The notes under the pieces: model-generated
The model's database searches: none
The model's input: only the letters and a program-made list of their open reading frames with translations
What the model was told of the DNA's origin: nothing
Source: Typhlomys cinereus
Taxonomy: Eukaryota; Chordata; Mammalia; Rodentia; Platacanthomyidae
DNA: 64,000 bases
Direction: 5' to 3'
Assembly (NCBI GenBank): GCA_023101885.1
Contig: JALPQD010000393.1
Coordinates: forward strand, 1,736,001-1,800,000
Program-made: the position numbers and the translations under genes
Shown: piece after piece, positions 12,454 through 25,700 of the stretch
How the letters are laid out: every line of letters starts with the position of its first letter
Position numbering within the stretch: position 1 is the stretch's first letter

Positions 12454-12776
12454 GGGGCTGGAGAGGTAGCTCAGGGGTTAAGCCTTTGCCTTGCAGGCGT
12501 AAGGTCCTGAGCTCGGATCCTCGACCCCATGTATAGACGCCGGGCAGAAGCGGGGCGGCCTGCATTTCTGGTCCTGCTAGAGCGGAGCCTGTGAATCCCG
12601 GGACAGAGTGAGCAAGAAGGTGGAGGCGTCCATGGTGGTTCCCGAATTCGTCCATGGTTCTACACATACATACACACACATACATACACACACGCACACA
12701 CACATACATACACACACGCACACATGCATACACACACAATTAAATAAATAATAAATAACAAAAAAAAATAAAAAAA
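12454..12776 (+). mobile_element. B2-head SINE with distinct body (family copy 2)
   Basis: Head GGGGCTGGAGAGGTAGCTCAGG, GACGCCGGGC motif, then GCGGGGCGGCCTGCATTTCTGG and GGCGTCCATGGTGGTTCCCG. The tail is a CA/TACA repeat (12661-12740) and an A-rich end. Probable target-site duplications flank it: AAGATTTTCTGGAT at 12440-12453 and AAGACTTTCTGGTT at 12777-12790 (12 of 14 match). CpGs are well preserved, so it is fairly young. Confidence 0.85.
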
Positions 12777-12790
12777 AAGACTTTCTGGTT

Positions 12791-13095
12791 ACAGTTCTTA
12801 GTCCAGCTTGACAGGAAAGCTCATGCCAACACTAAGGCCAAGGCAACTGGCCACACCATCTCTACATAATGGCTGAGAGGAATGATCCTTACTTGCTAGA
12901 CCAGCATGAATGGCCAAGTGTACAAAAGGATGCTCAACCAGCTCTCTGTATTTTATTCCAGGGCCTAATCCTACCCATCATAGGCTGGGCCCTCCCCATC
13001 AACTAGATAATCTCCTGCAAGTTTGCTCTCAACCACTAATTTTCCACAAATGTGCCCAGAGCTCAAATCCTCAACCATCAAGTTGATACCTGTGC
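12791..13095 (-). mobile_element. LTR fragment (ERVL/MaLR-like)
   Basis: It holds text typical of a dispersed rodent LTR read backwards, including CATAGGCTGGGCCCTCCCCA (compare CTATGGGCTGGGTTCTCC in the LTR at 46.3 kb) and CATCAAGTTGA near its right end. The termini are too worn to define TG...CA ends. It directly follows the young SINE, so the SINE may have landed beside or within it. Confidence 0.45.
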
Positions 13096-13198
13096 CTAAC
13101 TAAGACATACCTTTTGATTTGTATCTCTCTAAGTCTAGAACTGGAACTTTTATAAGAAGAAATTAACTACCAATGATATTGCTATGTAATGTAAGGGG

Positions 13199-13544
13199 TG
13201 TGATGGTTAATTTTATGAACCAATTTAAATGGTTTGGGATGATATTAGCATTTAAATAAGTAGACATTGAATAACACAGATTTTCTTGCATAATGAGGGT
13301 GGATGCCACCAATTAATGGAAAGCCTAGAAACAACAAAAGACCAGTCTCCCTGGTCAAAAGGGTTTTTTCTTCAATTCTATGTTTTAAGGTTGCATCTAA
13401 CTATTATGTTTTCTTGGTATAGCCCGTGGCACATAGTGAAACTCTTGATCTTTTGGACTTCATATTTGTGTGGGCCAACCTCCTGTAATGCATATTCTAT
13501 ATGCATGCCTGTACAACTGTTTCTAGTTCCATTGATAACACTAA
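13199..13544 (+). mobile_element. ERVL-type solo LTR (MLT2/MT2-like), degenerate
   Basis: Begins TGTGATGGTTAATTTTATGA and ends near TTCCATTGATAACACTAATACA, the start and end words of the MLT2 class of ERVL long terminal repeats. The inner words TGATATTAGCATTTAAAT and AATGAGGGTGGATGCC fit the family order. No virus genes flank it, so it is a solo LTR or fragment. Flanking 5-bp repeats are not convincing. Confidence 0.6.
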
Positions 13545-16500
13545 TACAGTAGTTGACCTATGTATGTATGTCACATATATCTGCTTCTGATTAACAATAG
13601 AAAACCTCACATAGTGTGCTTATGTGCACATACTGAATTATATTTTCTATTTTCAATACTGCATGTACCATGTATGGAACATCAATACTTGAAGCAGAAA
13701 GCATAGGGAATAGCTTAGGAATCTGGCACCCACATTTGCTTGGGGCATGCAAACTACTCCTCTTAATATGAAATGAAGTTTATACATTTTACCTGCAGGC
13801 ACTATGTACTCATGCCCTCCTCCAAAAATGTTTCCCAAGAGTCTGTACCTCATCCAAATCAGGCTGAGCATACACCTCTGTCTAAGCAACAGAAAAAGGT
13901 TTTCCTCCCTTAATAACCACTAAATCATAGATCTTGTTCCATTATTCTATCATTATATTCTGGTTGGAGACCAAGATGGGTAATCTGGCCTAAACTTGTT
14001 TGGGATACTTGTGGGAGAAGGTAAATTCCCTTACTTATTAACTCATGCTTAACTGGGCATGCATAAAATTAAGTCAAACGCACTGTGAGAAGGTATATGT
14101 ATAGTAGGAAAGATGATTAGATGACCCAATCTTTCAATTCCAATAATTATGAATACAATTATGTCCCATAATAGCCAGTCCCTCATTCCTTTAGACTTCA
14201 AATGTAGAGACACCAGGTAGCAACCTGGGGGTCTTGAGTTTTCACTCCCAAGGCCCGATGCTCCCTTGCTTTTACGCTAACCTTTCTGCGTTTTCACTTG
14301 AGTAAAAACTTTCTTCATGCTTTTGCAAGTCTATGTAGGTTTTCATTTCCTTCTTGAATAAAGGGCCAAGGACTTGGAAATACCAGCCCAGTCTCAATCA
14401 CTAGTAACATAACCACAAAGGCCTTATCACGAATAAAGACACCTATTGCTTCCATCTAGATACTTAAGAGCTTTACGAAACATTTGGATTTTTAAACTTA
14501 TAGACTTTTGATTTTGATATTTTCTAAATATTTGTATTTTTACAGGATCAGTTTTATGACACTTTCTGAACTTCCTTCAGAGACAAAGGGGTTGAGGGGG
14601 GTGGAATGTGTGTGCCCACCCATATCCTTATACATGTGAAGATTGGGAAAGGCTAGAATGCATGTGCAGGGGCCCTGATACATGTGTCCATATGCATGCC
14701 TGTCTATACATGTGCTGCCCACATGTCCTCATAAGTGAGAATGGGAGGAGACCAGGAAGCAATGAAGAAGCCTTGAGCCATGTTGATGAGCTGCCCTTGT
14801 TTCTGTCAGTAATCCTCTCCTTGCTCCTGTTAGCAAGCCCAGTAAACTCTTGCTTTGCCAAGTCTCAGAGCTCGGCATAATGGTCACGCTGGTCTATTCT
14901 GGACTTCTATCTGGGGTAGGAAGACTGTTGTGTGGCATCTCCCCCTGGAAAGTAATTCACGCAACAGTGAGTCAGCTTAGATCCCTACATCATGGAGAAG
15001 GTGGCTTAAGCAACATAAGGCTATTTCATCACATTTTGGAAATGATTTGGTCCAGGACATGGTGTTCTTTCAAGACATCTTTCTCTTTCTCTGTCTTACA
15101 GATGACCATGATATAGGGTATGAACCTAAGAGTGAAGTCATTGACTGTAAAACATGTTAACTGTGCTCCAGTTTCCAATTTACAATTTCTACAATTTAAA
15201 CAAGTCAGGTGAAATTGACCTTCCACACAGTAAGTTAAAGGAATCAACTTTATCACTCACATACAGGAGTCAATGGATGAGATAAGCATAGAATTCACTA
15301 TGAGCTCATCTCTTAATACTTTGGGAAGACTGATATGGTGAGTGAGTTTTATTGGTTCATGCCTTTTATACCACAGCAGAGATACAGGAAAGTAACCCAG
15401 TCTGGGGTCTTATAAATCCAGTGCTATTTGGTTTACTCAGTTATGATATTGTAAGCCATCCTTTCTATGATGAGATCAGAACTCGAGCTGTTCTAGGAAA
15501 TCCCTCCTTGTCTGAGGATGTTGTGCTCTACAGTTATCACTGAAAAATACAAGTGAGGAAAGCAGGAGTTCTGAGTGAGTGAGTCAGGTAGACCTGTCCT
15601 GAACAGGCCACACAGATATGCCATTGAAGAATGCATTGGCCCTCAAACAGTGATTCTCTGAAGTATTGTGTAGTAGTATTCTTACTCCTGCCAGCATGAG
15701 GTAGGGGTTTTGTCTTTTTAGCTTTCCTGGTGGTTATTCCATTCTTTTGTAACATCATATTTATCATATTCAGACAATTCAGCAAACCCTTCATCATGCT
15801 TGGAGCTTGGCACCAAAATGGGCTCCAACTATGATGCCAGATGGGGACATTTTTCAACAGCTGTGAAATATTTTATCAGGAAGACATTTTCTTTAAAGTA
15901 TATTGATATAGATTCAGAGAAAGCTAGAAGCCAGTAATTCAACTTGACTTATTAAGATGCAAATTATTAAGATTTTATTCATCGACAATCTACAATGCTC
16001 CATTTTATCATTAATATAAGAATCCCCCCTCCTTTGTGCATCCTCCCAGGGATTTCTTGATCTTTCTTAAATACTCCCATCCTTTACTTTTCTACTTCAT
16101 GCCCACTTACATGTGTGTTACTGAATATATGACTTCTGTTTGTGAAATTATTATTATAATTACATATCAGTAACATATTCACATTAGTGAGTATTTTAAA
16201 TGGATAGTTTAACTATCAGCACACAGGGATATTGGGTTTCATTCAACAAAATCTCATGATGAAACAGATATGCTTACTACCATATATTGAAAATGCAAAT
16301 GGGAGTCTCTCAAGTACTGATACTAAACAAATTAATTTTCACAACTGTCTTCAAATACAGACAGTACATCAGTGTGAGAAAAGCTTTCTTTGTGTCTGTG
16401 CTTGTGGAGTTTTGTTTTCATCTTTTTCATCACATGACTTAAGGAACTTAAATTTTGAGTTTGAATTTCCTAGGATGGGGACAAGGAACTAATCAAATCA

Positions 16501-17529
16501 AAAGAAGTATTGATTAATATAGATTTTAATGAAAATGTCACTAAGTGGACAGAGGATTTCAATTCCTGACATGCAACCTCATCTGGCCTAAACTGGCTTA
16601 TTTGTCCTTACATCTTTCTGTACCAGCACATTCTTCAATTCTATCCTGCTCTTTCAAACTTCTTTATCGAGTAAAACAGTGCTATTTATCCACTGTAAAC
16701 AAGAGTTGTTACAGTGTTCTGATCAAAACTTTCTCACTGGCTATTGAAAAAACAAAATTACCATTTTTTTACCATTATAAATATTTATCTATTCTATGAG
16801 TCAACTAAGTTTCAGAGAGTGATCCTCAGTTGATTTACTGACAGTCAGTTCTACCAGATTTCTAATGCAATACATAACTCCCTCTAAATTTGCCAACAGT
16901 GCTTTATGTGTTTTAAATTATATATTTAAAAAACTCCAAGAAATTTATTAAATTTTATTTTATTAAAGATGGATTTTTATTTCACCTTCCAGACTATGTC
17001 CATAATAAACAACTACAGTTCATTTATGTGTAAATGATACATTTCTGTCTCTAAAGAACATATGAATATTTTAAAAAGTCAAACACTAACAACCTGCATA
17101 GGGCACACACTGCACATCACCTGCAAGTAAATGGACAAAGTCCAAATTGTCCCTGCACGATTAAATGGCAGGCCTATAAATGTAACTTTCTGAGGTAATT
17201 ACAGATCATATTTTTCAAACAGCAGGAAAAAATTCCAATCTTATGATAGAAATAGACTCTGAAAAATCAGTTCTATGTGTAGATGGACATTGCCATTCCT
17301 TTCAGGCCATGAGTTCAGAGAGAATGCAGACAAGGTCTTCCCCACTCCCATCTCCAGGACATTTTAGGAAGGGGAATGACGCTACTTCCTATAGTAGAGA
17401 TTAGGGTTAAACTAAGTAATTTCTAACAGGTAGAGTTCATTAACTGATGGTTGTCATCAAAATCATTTGTTCATAAACAAACAGATATGCTCAAGCTACA
17501 ACCCACCCCTTGAGCTATTGGGCTACATC
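13545..17529. other. Long unassigned stretch
   Basis: I cannot name any feature here with confidence. Parts of 14000-14400 and 14590-14960 have LTR-like character (TATA-like and AGTAAA words followed by a CT-rich segment). The ORFs at 14608-15116, 15029-15256 and 15352-15543 lack known domains and overlap shadows on the other strand. 17100-17450 is repeat-poor. Confidence 0.4.
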
Positions 17530-17711
17530 TTTTAATTTTCAAAAATTCTTTCTGTATTTCTTGAATATAATAAATTTATGATATCTTCACATCTTAATCC
17601 CCAATCATATACCTCCTCCTTTTCCCATTAAAAATCTCCTCTTTCCTGTCAGTCTCCCTCACATTTTCATGATATTCAGGTGTGTGGTCCACTGAGTTTC
17701 ATTAAGGTTGC
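17530..17711 (-). mobile_element. Old L1 3' UTR, part 1 (split by an LTR)
   Basis: Tail-proximal part of an Lx-like L1 on the minus strand (AATAAATTTATGATATC, CATTAAAAATCTCC). It is cut at 17711 by a solo LTR and resumes at 18308. The same 3' UTR type occurs at 3150-3810. Confidence 0.7.
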
Positions 17712-18307
17712 TGTGTTAGTCAGAGTTTTTAGAATAACAGAATCAACAGAATATATATATATATATATATATAATATTTGTTAAATCAATCAAAAATAAA
17801 ATCAATGTCCTTCAAAGTAGCCACCTGTAACTGCTTCATTATTGAGATTAATGTCTCACAAGAAAAAATTATCCTAGGGCAGTCTCTCCTCAGTCATGCT
17901 TGAGGGCTGAAGAGGCTGGGCTCTAATTTGGGGGATTCATAGCATCCAGCTGAAAACCATGGACTCCAGCAGCAGTGAGCAGAGCAGCAAGCCTGAGAGG
18001 GCTGAGCTCTGAGACCAGCCAAGAGCAGAGACACCAGCAACAGCAACAATGAAGAAGGCAACTACACACCGGCAATGGAACTTGCACAGCAAGTCCACAC
18101 AAGAAAAGAGAAGAGCAAATCCCTCCTCCTTGTGCCTTTTACTGGACCACCACTGGAAAGCACCACCTGCTATGGACTGGATCTTCCATATCAACTAAAA
18201 AAATCACTTGCAGCTTATACAAGGGCTTGACCCAACCATTAATTCTTCACACCTGTGTCCTAAATAGCCTGTAACTGTCAAGTTGACAATTGAATCTAAC
18301 CATCACA
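17712..18307 (-). mobile_element. Solo LTR (ERVL, MLT2/MT2-like) inside an L1
   Basis: In plus-strand text it runs from TGTGTTAGTCAGAGTTTTTA to CTAACCATCACA, 596 bp with the TG...CA ends of an LTR. The 5-bp flanks are GTTGC (17707-17711) and GTTTC (18308-18312), a 4-of-5 target-site duplication. It includes an (AT)n run at 17750-17772. A paralogue of the same layout lies at 45850-46477. No internal retroviral sequence is present. The ORF at 17937-18194 is a chance ORF in the LTR. Confidence 0.8.
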
Positions 18308-19510
18308 GTTTCTTTTGACAGCATGTGTCTGAATATTTGCTAAGTATACCACTGAATTATGTATCAGTGGGTATATCACTGATGAAGGGCATCTTCTCCT
18401 CTGCTGGCAGCACTTGACCCTCATCAGTCTCCCAGACAGTTGTCAAGTCTTTTGAAATTTTTACCCTTCTGTGGTATAAAATTGATATGACAATTCCTGT
18501 GCAAGTTGTATAGAAAATATACATTGCTTGAGTGAACTCATGAATGTACCAGCCCTGTCATGTCCAGACAGAATAATATCTAGCTATGCCCCTTCCCCCT
18601 TCAGGCCATTACAGTCTTATTGATTCTTCTGCGATGGTTCCTGTACCTTGAGGTGGGGGGTGGAAGGGTTATATGTTCTGTTTAGGGATGAGCATTCTGC
18701 AATTATCTGTTTTATACAATTTGGCTGGTTGTGATTTTCTTTTATAAACATCTTCCATTGCAAAAGGCTGAATGCTGAGTACTTATTCCACTTTATGGCT
18801 TTAAAGGTTTAAAAGGCAGTTCGATATATCTTTATAGCTAGACCTTAATGGCTTGCACACACCCTGCTAAAATGTGAGCCTGAAATCAATCAGAAAGCTG
18901 TTGGTTGTCCTCTTGACATTCATGCCACTATTGTACTGATGGTCACCTCTTGCCAGGGTGATTGTTACTGTAGTTTACAACTTTCACGGACTGATAAAAC
19001 TGCTGATTGATTTTTCTCTTCCCAGCAGTTTGCCTAGTATTATCTGTACTACAAAAACTGTCCAGCAAGGAGGAAGCTTCCAGAACAGTTACAACTGGTG
19101 CTTTTTACCCATGTCCTGTGATCAACATTTCTTTCATCTTCAGGAATAAGGTCAATTTCTGAAGGGCAACCAAAAGCAATGCAAAGCCCTATACTTTTTG
19201 AGGGCCTTAAAGTCTGCTCTGACAAAAAACTTATTAAAAGGTATCCCACACTTGTTACTTGGAGTAATGTTTAATTGCCTAATACAGGAGGTTTCTATCT
19301 GGTTGTATCTTAAAGCCTTAATGCTATTTATTACTGTATTCGACCTTTCTCGTACCTTATCTCCTCATCTTCCCCCATTAGGCATTCACCCCCAGTATTA
19401 CTCATTCTTCCTTCTTTTTGTATCTGTTATAATTCTTCCTTTAAAAACTTCACCCTATCCATCCCTCCACCCCTATTCAATTGAGGGCTACAAATTTTAT
19501 ATGGAGACTT
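18308..19510 (-). mobile_element. Old L1 3' UTR, part 2
   Basis: Continuation of the L1 begun at 17530, with the Lx-like landmarks ACTTGACCCTCATCAGTCTC, ATGGTCACCTCTTGCCAGG, GGAGGAAGCTTCCAG and CCCATGTCCTGTGATC in order. It ends near 19500, where similarity that I can recognise stops, and no ORF2 domain is visible. ORFs here (18958-19149, 19198-19512) are non-coding UTR. Confidence 0.7.
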
Positions 19511-21214
19511 GAATCAAGATTTTTCAATAACCAAAATTCTATTCAAACATGCTATTTACTAAAAACTACATTTGAACTGTCAAGTATATAAAAGTTATAA
19601 TTTAGAGATTTTCATTTACTCTTCCTTTGGAATTTTATCTGTACTACTGTCTATATAATATATCAGAACACAGTAACATATAAAATGTATGAGTAAATAT
19701 GGGTATAGCAGAATTGAGAAATCAAACTTTTCAAAATCCATGTTTATATTCCTGACTGTTGCTAAGGTTATTGTTATAAAGCCAACTTTTAACTTCCTTA
19801 AATTCATTCTACAAAATTAACTTAAGCATGTTTCTCCAAAAGTTAATCTTCTATTCAAACAAATTAAATACATTTTGTCTAGCAATTTTATTTTTTAAAA
19901 AATGTATGACTCCAGGGCACTAAGAAGTTAATAAGACCAGTGAATTTCCAAGTACTTAACATGCTGCAACTTTCATTTTTACTATTCAAAGAGCCCTATT
20001 TCCATACAGTAGCTCAGAATTGGTGCTCAAAATAAAACATATTGGAAGATATTGTCAAGAAGGCTTCTTTATCATCTATTTTTAGTATATTAACAAGTAT
20101 ATCTGTAACCACAATCCTTAGATAAATAATGATAAGAAAAATGTGAATATGTGTTGCCTTTGCTCAAATAAATAACTTTTTCTCCAACAATCACTGTGTG
20201 CCTTTGTTTAAATATTTGGTTATTCTAATCCACGTGCTCTTCTATCACTTTCTCTAGACTTAATTTATGATCCTCTTAACATCTTTGTTGTCACCTTTAA
20301 TTCCTCAATAAATCCATCAGTTTTTGCCTAAATATTCTCTGGTCTTTTAATGGCCAGGCTATGGCTAAGTGTTCACTATTTGATAAAGCAACTTCTTTAT
20401 GACTTCTTTGTGCTTACTTAGGACATAGATATAAAAGGAAAAATCTAAACTCAAATCAGGAGAGGAAAAATGAAAACATACAGAACCAGAAAAAAATCTA
20501 AGAGTTCAAGACAGAGTTTACAAACAACCTGAAAAGGTTCAAAACATATATTTCTGTGTGTCCGCTCCTCTGGCCTGGGGAACATATACATATATACATG
20601 TGTTAATGACTTGAAAGAATAAATCATTGTAGCAGCACCAGATGAGAAAAGAGTCTTCATAGTCAAGCTTAGGCAGTGGGTTCTCCAAATTTATTTCAAA
20701 TCCCAGTAAAGAGTCTGCCTGATCAGTCTGTGTATGGCTAGCTCTCACCTGCCACTCCAACCCATTGTTGCCTGAGCCTGTAATCCACTTGTGCTTGAAG
20801 TCTCTATCTAAGACAGTTATAAGCTAGACGGCACTGTCAGCTGTCATAACTCAAAAGTAATGCAATGTCTACTAGAGGAAGATGGCAAGTACTTGCTGTA
20901 ATGTATGGAGGAAACTCCTCAGGGCACACTTCTTAAAAACCTCTAGTGAACTCAGGAAGGTTGTGCCAAGTGATGGTCTAGCAAAGGGATACATCAAAAG
21001 AACTAAAACGCTGCTCCCACACTAGTTGATGAACAATGCTGATTGTAGTGGAAAATACAATATTGGTAGTTTTATTTTATGGGTTGAAACCAGACAGAAA
21101 ATAATTAAGATGTCATTTGGAACATCAGTAACCTTTTGTTGGAGAAATCAGAAAATGTAACGATTGAATTCATTTACCCAATTTCCATAAATCTTTTGAA
21201 AATACATTCCTTCA
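19511..21214. other. No recognisable feature
   Basis: AT-rich unassigned DNA; no domain in any ORF. Confidence 0.45.
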
Positions 21215-21535
21215 CTGGAGAGATGGTTCAGTTAGTGAAGTGCTTGCTGTTCAAGCATGAAGAACTGATTACAGATCCCAACACACACATAATTCCCAAT
21301 ACTTGGGAGGAACAGGACTTGGGAGGACAGACTGATGCCTATAGCTCACTGGACAGCTAGTCTAGTCTAATTAATGAACACATGTTCAGCCTAATTGGTG
21401 AACACCTCTTTCAATGAGAGACTCTGCCTCAAAAAAATAATGTGGAGAATGACTGGAGAAGACACCAGTGGACGATCTTTGGCCTACATACATATATGCA
21501 CACTCATAAAAATTCACACATACTCACACAAATGA
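21215..21535 (+). mobile_element. B3-type SINE
   Basis: Head TTCACTGGAGAGATGGTTCAG, then GTTCAAGCATGAAGAAC, the body AATACTTGGGAGGAAC...GGACAG...GACAGCTAGTCTAG, AATGAGAGACTCTGCCTCAA, GGAGAATGACTGGAGAAGAC and a CA-rich tail. This is the full ordered layout of a rodent B3 SINE. It is old: diverged, with an internal duplication-like segment at 21365-21405 and no clear flanking repeats. Confidence 0.8.
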
Positions 21536-22590
21536 AATATATTCCTTGATGAATAATTTCTTTAACATGAAATAAACACCCATAATTGATGAACTCCGTG
21601 CTTTATTTTTATGGACAGCCATTTCTAACTTGAACAACTTTTATAAATTATAATAGAAATAGAACACATCTTATGCCTTACAGTTAGATATGGGAAGTTT
21701 TAATTCCATATCCTTAGGAACCTGTTCAACTTAAGCTGAAGGTTTCTTTGGAAATAAACTTGTATTAGATAAATATACAATAACATAAGCACAGAATGTT
21801 GTACATTGAAAGCCTGAGATTTTTCAATGCCCTTTAAATAAAATAGTGACTGTGACATGCCATTTAATACATTAATATATTTAATGATAAAATGATCCTG
21901 ACTGAAGAGTGTGTATTATAATTTATAAAGTTTTAAATATAATGCCTTAAAGATATTGCACAAAAAACATATTTTGTGGGATCATCTGTCAACATTCTCT
22001 TCTATATAAAATGTAAATCTATATTCTATATACAGAGCATCTCAACTCTGTGTACCTCTCATTCACTGTTTCACCTCTACCTAAGATCATATCACTCCAT
22101 CTCTGTTTTTCACTAAGATTCATTTTCAGCTGGTCTGGCTTCTAAACTTCACCAGCTTTATCATAAATTGGAAAAATTAAAACTGACTTTTACTCTCATG
22201 ATGAAATCTATCTTCCGTGATGTTGCTTACAAAATTCTGAAAAAATATACCTATGTGTTTCTCCACCTCTAACCTATCCCTGGTACTCTCCCTTGCTCTG
22301 TCTCTCTTAGTCCCTTCATTTCTGTCTTTCTGGCTATAGATAATGGCAAGATCTTTCCTTCCTAAGAACTTTTCCCTCTATGATTTATTTTTCATCATTG
22401 CCTTCTCTTGATCCTGCAGTTGTCAGTTGAGATGTTGCTGTCTCAGTGAGATTGTGACTGCCCAATGTAAAACATGTCTTCTTACATAATGCTCTCTGAC
22501 CTCTATTTATCTCACATAAATTTTATTACTTGATATTACAGATATTTGAAAATATCTGTTTACTTCTGTATCTATTTTAAATTGTTACAC

Positions 22591-22592
<2 letters not shown>
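21536..22592. other. No recognisable feature
   Basis: AT-rich unassigned DNA. Confidence 0.45.

Positions 22593-22642
<50 letters not shown>
22593..22642 (+). repeat. (TG)25 microsatellite
   Basis: Uninterrupted TG dinucleotide run of about 50 bp. It adjoins a reverse-oriented SINE and probably grew from that SINE's CA-rich tail. Confidence 0.95.
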
Positions 22643-22643
<1 letters not shown>

Positions 22644-22795
22644 CATCCATACATGGTGGTCAGAGGTCAGAGAACATTTTGAAGTTGATTCTCTCTTTCT
22701 TCTTTATGGGGTCCAGTGAAAAAAATAAAGCTATCAGGCTTTTGCCAATGCCTATACTTACTGGGACATAATGCTAGCTCTGTTTCATTGCTTAT
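22643..22795 (-). mobile_element. B2/B4-like SINE remnant
   Basis: After the TG run, GGTGGTCAGAGGTCAGAGAAC, TTGATTCTCTCTTTCTTCTT and GGGTCCAGTG follow the order of the 3' half of a rodent tRNA-derived SINE in reverse. The head end is badly worn. Confidence 0.6.
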
Positions 22796-22799
22796 ATCT

Positions 22800-25700
22800 T
22801 TCCTCCTTCTCTAGACTTTTTAAAAACATTTATATCATAAATTTTATTACTTGATAATTACTTATATTAAAAAAAACTTTTAAATTCCATGTAGGCAGGG
22901 ACCAAGATGATTTTGTTTAGAGTTCTGCAACTAGTACTTTCCAGATGACTTCTCAACAAATATTTATTGAAGAATTATTAGTTTGTCTATTAGAACACAC
23001 AGATACTATCAATATACTACATATACTCTTCTCTCTTATTGCATCATATCCATTATTGAACATACATCTGTCCATTCAAACACTGTAATATGTATATTGC
23101 TTACACACTGTAGATTCTTTTTAGTATGCATTAATGTGCAAAGATGCTGACACCCTATCCAACTTTAACTAAATATCTGAAAAATGTAAGTATGGAACAG
23201 GTCAATATATTCACTTTTCTCCTCTGTAGTTTCATAGGAGCTGGAACTAGAAACAAAGTGAGAAAAATAAAAATAAATACAATTGGGGTATATACTTTGC
23301 ATTATAATCTCACCCTGTCTCTATTTAGGAAAGTTCTCACATTCCTTCATGCCTCAATTTTTTCCCTTTCTAAAATGGAATTGAGGAAAATGGTTTTCAG
23401 GTATTAAAAAGGTGTTTAAAGAAGACTGATGATATGCCCAGCATTGCCCACTCAGCAGTCCTTACAGTCTACCGAAAGCAGTAAGCAGCAAAGCCACTGG
23501 ATAGCCTATGAAAGTTCTCTTATCTGACAGCTATGGAGGCACATGCAGCCTCATCTCAGAACACATCCTCTTAATCCTGTACTGTGGATCATCCTCTGTA
23601 TTAATGATCTTACTTGTCGTTACTCTTTCTCAAATGTACCCTGAGATGCACAGAATCAATCTTGACAGATGACCAGCACTCTCAGAAGCATCAATTACAC
23701 ATGTGGTCATCATGCTATGTGTCCCCAGAACCTCAATAAAGAGAATCAAATCCAATTTACATTTCTTCTGTTTTGTCTCTGCAACAGTAGTTGGTTTGTA
23801 GATTAAACTAGATTGCTCTGTCTCAAAGAACTGTCCAGAAGGTCTGGTCAATGCCAGCTATTTCGCAGATGTCTTTATTGATTTTTGCATTCTCTAGCTT
23901 GTTTTCATCACATCACTTCAGTGTCTTAGTCGAAGGCCCTCTGACCTATTCACCAACTGAATTGCTGCCTTGGGATGCACTTGCTCACCCAGCCTGTGCA
24001 CTAGGGCTACATTTCCATGCCACTGCCATCAGCATGACGCTTTGAAGCAGTGATGATATCATTGTGGTAGAAGCTTCTGTGGACATGATTTAGTAATGCT
24101 TAACATGTATAGGATAATAAATAATACTAAAATGGCCTACAGAAAAATGAATGAAGCATATTTTCCCTTTTTTTCATTTCATACTATTTATTCTAACTAA
24201 CCTATTTCATGTATCTAATAGGTATTATTGAGTGTTTAATTGACAGGTATGTGAGATCCCTGAGAGATCTCCAAGTCAACACATTGTTAGAGTAGAGTGG
24301 CACAAATGTGTAGGCGTACACATTTCCCCTTTGAGACATAGAGGAAATTTTCACTTACTTGAAAATCTTAGATTAAGTATTAGAGCAGTGTTAGATCAAA
24401 AGATGGAATCAATGCTACAATCAATGTGTACAGGTTGAATTAAAAGAGAGTTCATGGTTAAAGATAAGTGCTAATGTCAAAGGTAGATGGACTATGTAAG
24501 AATATTTGGCATTTTTGGAAGTGTGTAGCCTTGAACAACCCTAATCCAGAATCAAGATAGAATCAGAGAAAGAAGCCAGGAGCAGGGAATGAGCATGGCT
24601 GTGCCTGGGCAGGAGAATGGAACAGACTTGGTATATTCTACAGCAGTCTAGTACCTTGCCATTAAATACTCTGTTTCACCTCTTCAGGTTTGATAAAGAA
24701 CAAAACTAATGTGATTGCAATTTATCAAAAAATTTTACCTTGCCTCCAAAGAGAATTCAGTATCATCTCACTATAAAATGTTGGTTTTCATCTGCATGGT
24801 ACTTTGCTCAATTAATCATTCCTGAGAGATCTCCAACAGATACCCTGACCTTAATAAGATGTTATCTTCCTGTCAATTGATGCCTCAGTACAAGAAACTT
24901 TCCCATGTTACATTAATACATGCAACTTTGCACTTTGGGCCATTAATAGGCTAGCCATACAAACACATGACAAAATATACTATGCTCTATATTTTACTCA
25001 TTCTATGGTATGTGAAACAACTTATTTTATTATTTTTATGATGTATCTTAGTGTCCTTTGTAGGCAGAATGACATATGCCATGAGAGGAGTTCGAATATG
25101 CCAAATCCCTTGTATAGGAGCATAGACGATGAAGAGGAGACTTACTACATGAAAGGTAGAGCTTCTTCATAGAAAAAAATGGCTCTTCCCAAAAACAACA
25201 TAAATATTCTTCCACCATTTGCATGACATCTATAAAATGGACAGCCAGCCACATAGCCATGAGGTAAATAAGACTGATATTTTCAGAAACATACTATGAA
25301 CAACTTGTCCTTTTGTCTGGAAAGTTTATAATGTCTTCAAAGAGACACATAACTAGGAGACCCTTCCAGCCTAGTATTAGCTGAATCCTTCTTAATCCTT
25401 GTAGCATCCTTGATCTGTCAAAGTTATTTTTCCTTTCAGTACAAAGCACATAGAATGCATGGAACCTCAACAAGAATTTTCTACCAGGTGTTTTTCTGCT
25501 TCATTGCTTTAATCACTAAACACATACTCATCCCTCAATTGTGACATTGTCGAAGAAAAGTTAGGGATCTACAGATTGGTGTATATGCACAAGATCAGAG
25601 ACAGAAAGGCAGCAGCAGATAACAATACCTGATACCGTCCAGAGATTCTTGGAGAAAAGATAGATGTGGTGGGGTCAGAAAATACTCGGCCACTTTTGCT

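Noticed and set aside
14000..14960. Possible old ERV LTR or LTRs (TATA-like and AGTAAA words)
   Set aside because: No defined ends, no TSD and no recognisable family; kept only as a remark.
17937..18194. 85-codon minus-strand ORF with hydrophobic runs
   Set aside because: Lies fully inside a solo LTR with TSDs; no conserved domain.
23630..24070. Possible processed pseudogene on the minus strand
   Set aside because: Several short open pieces in different frames, but no protein family could be recognised and no poly-A tail or TSD was found.
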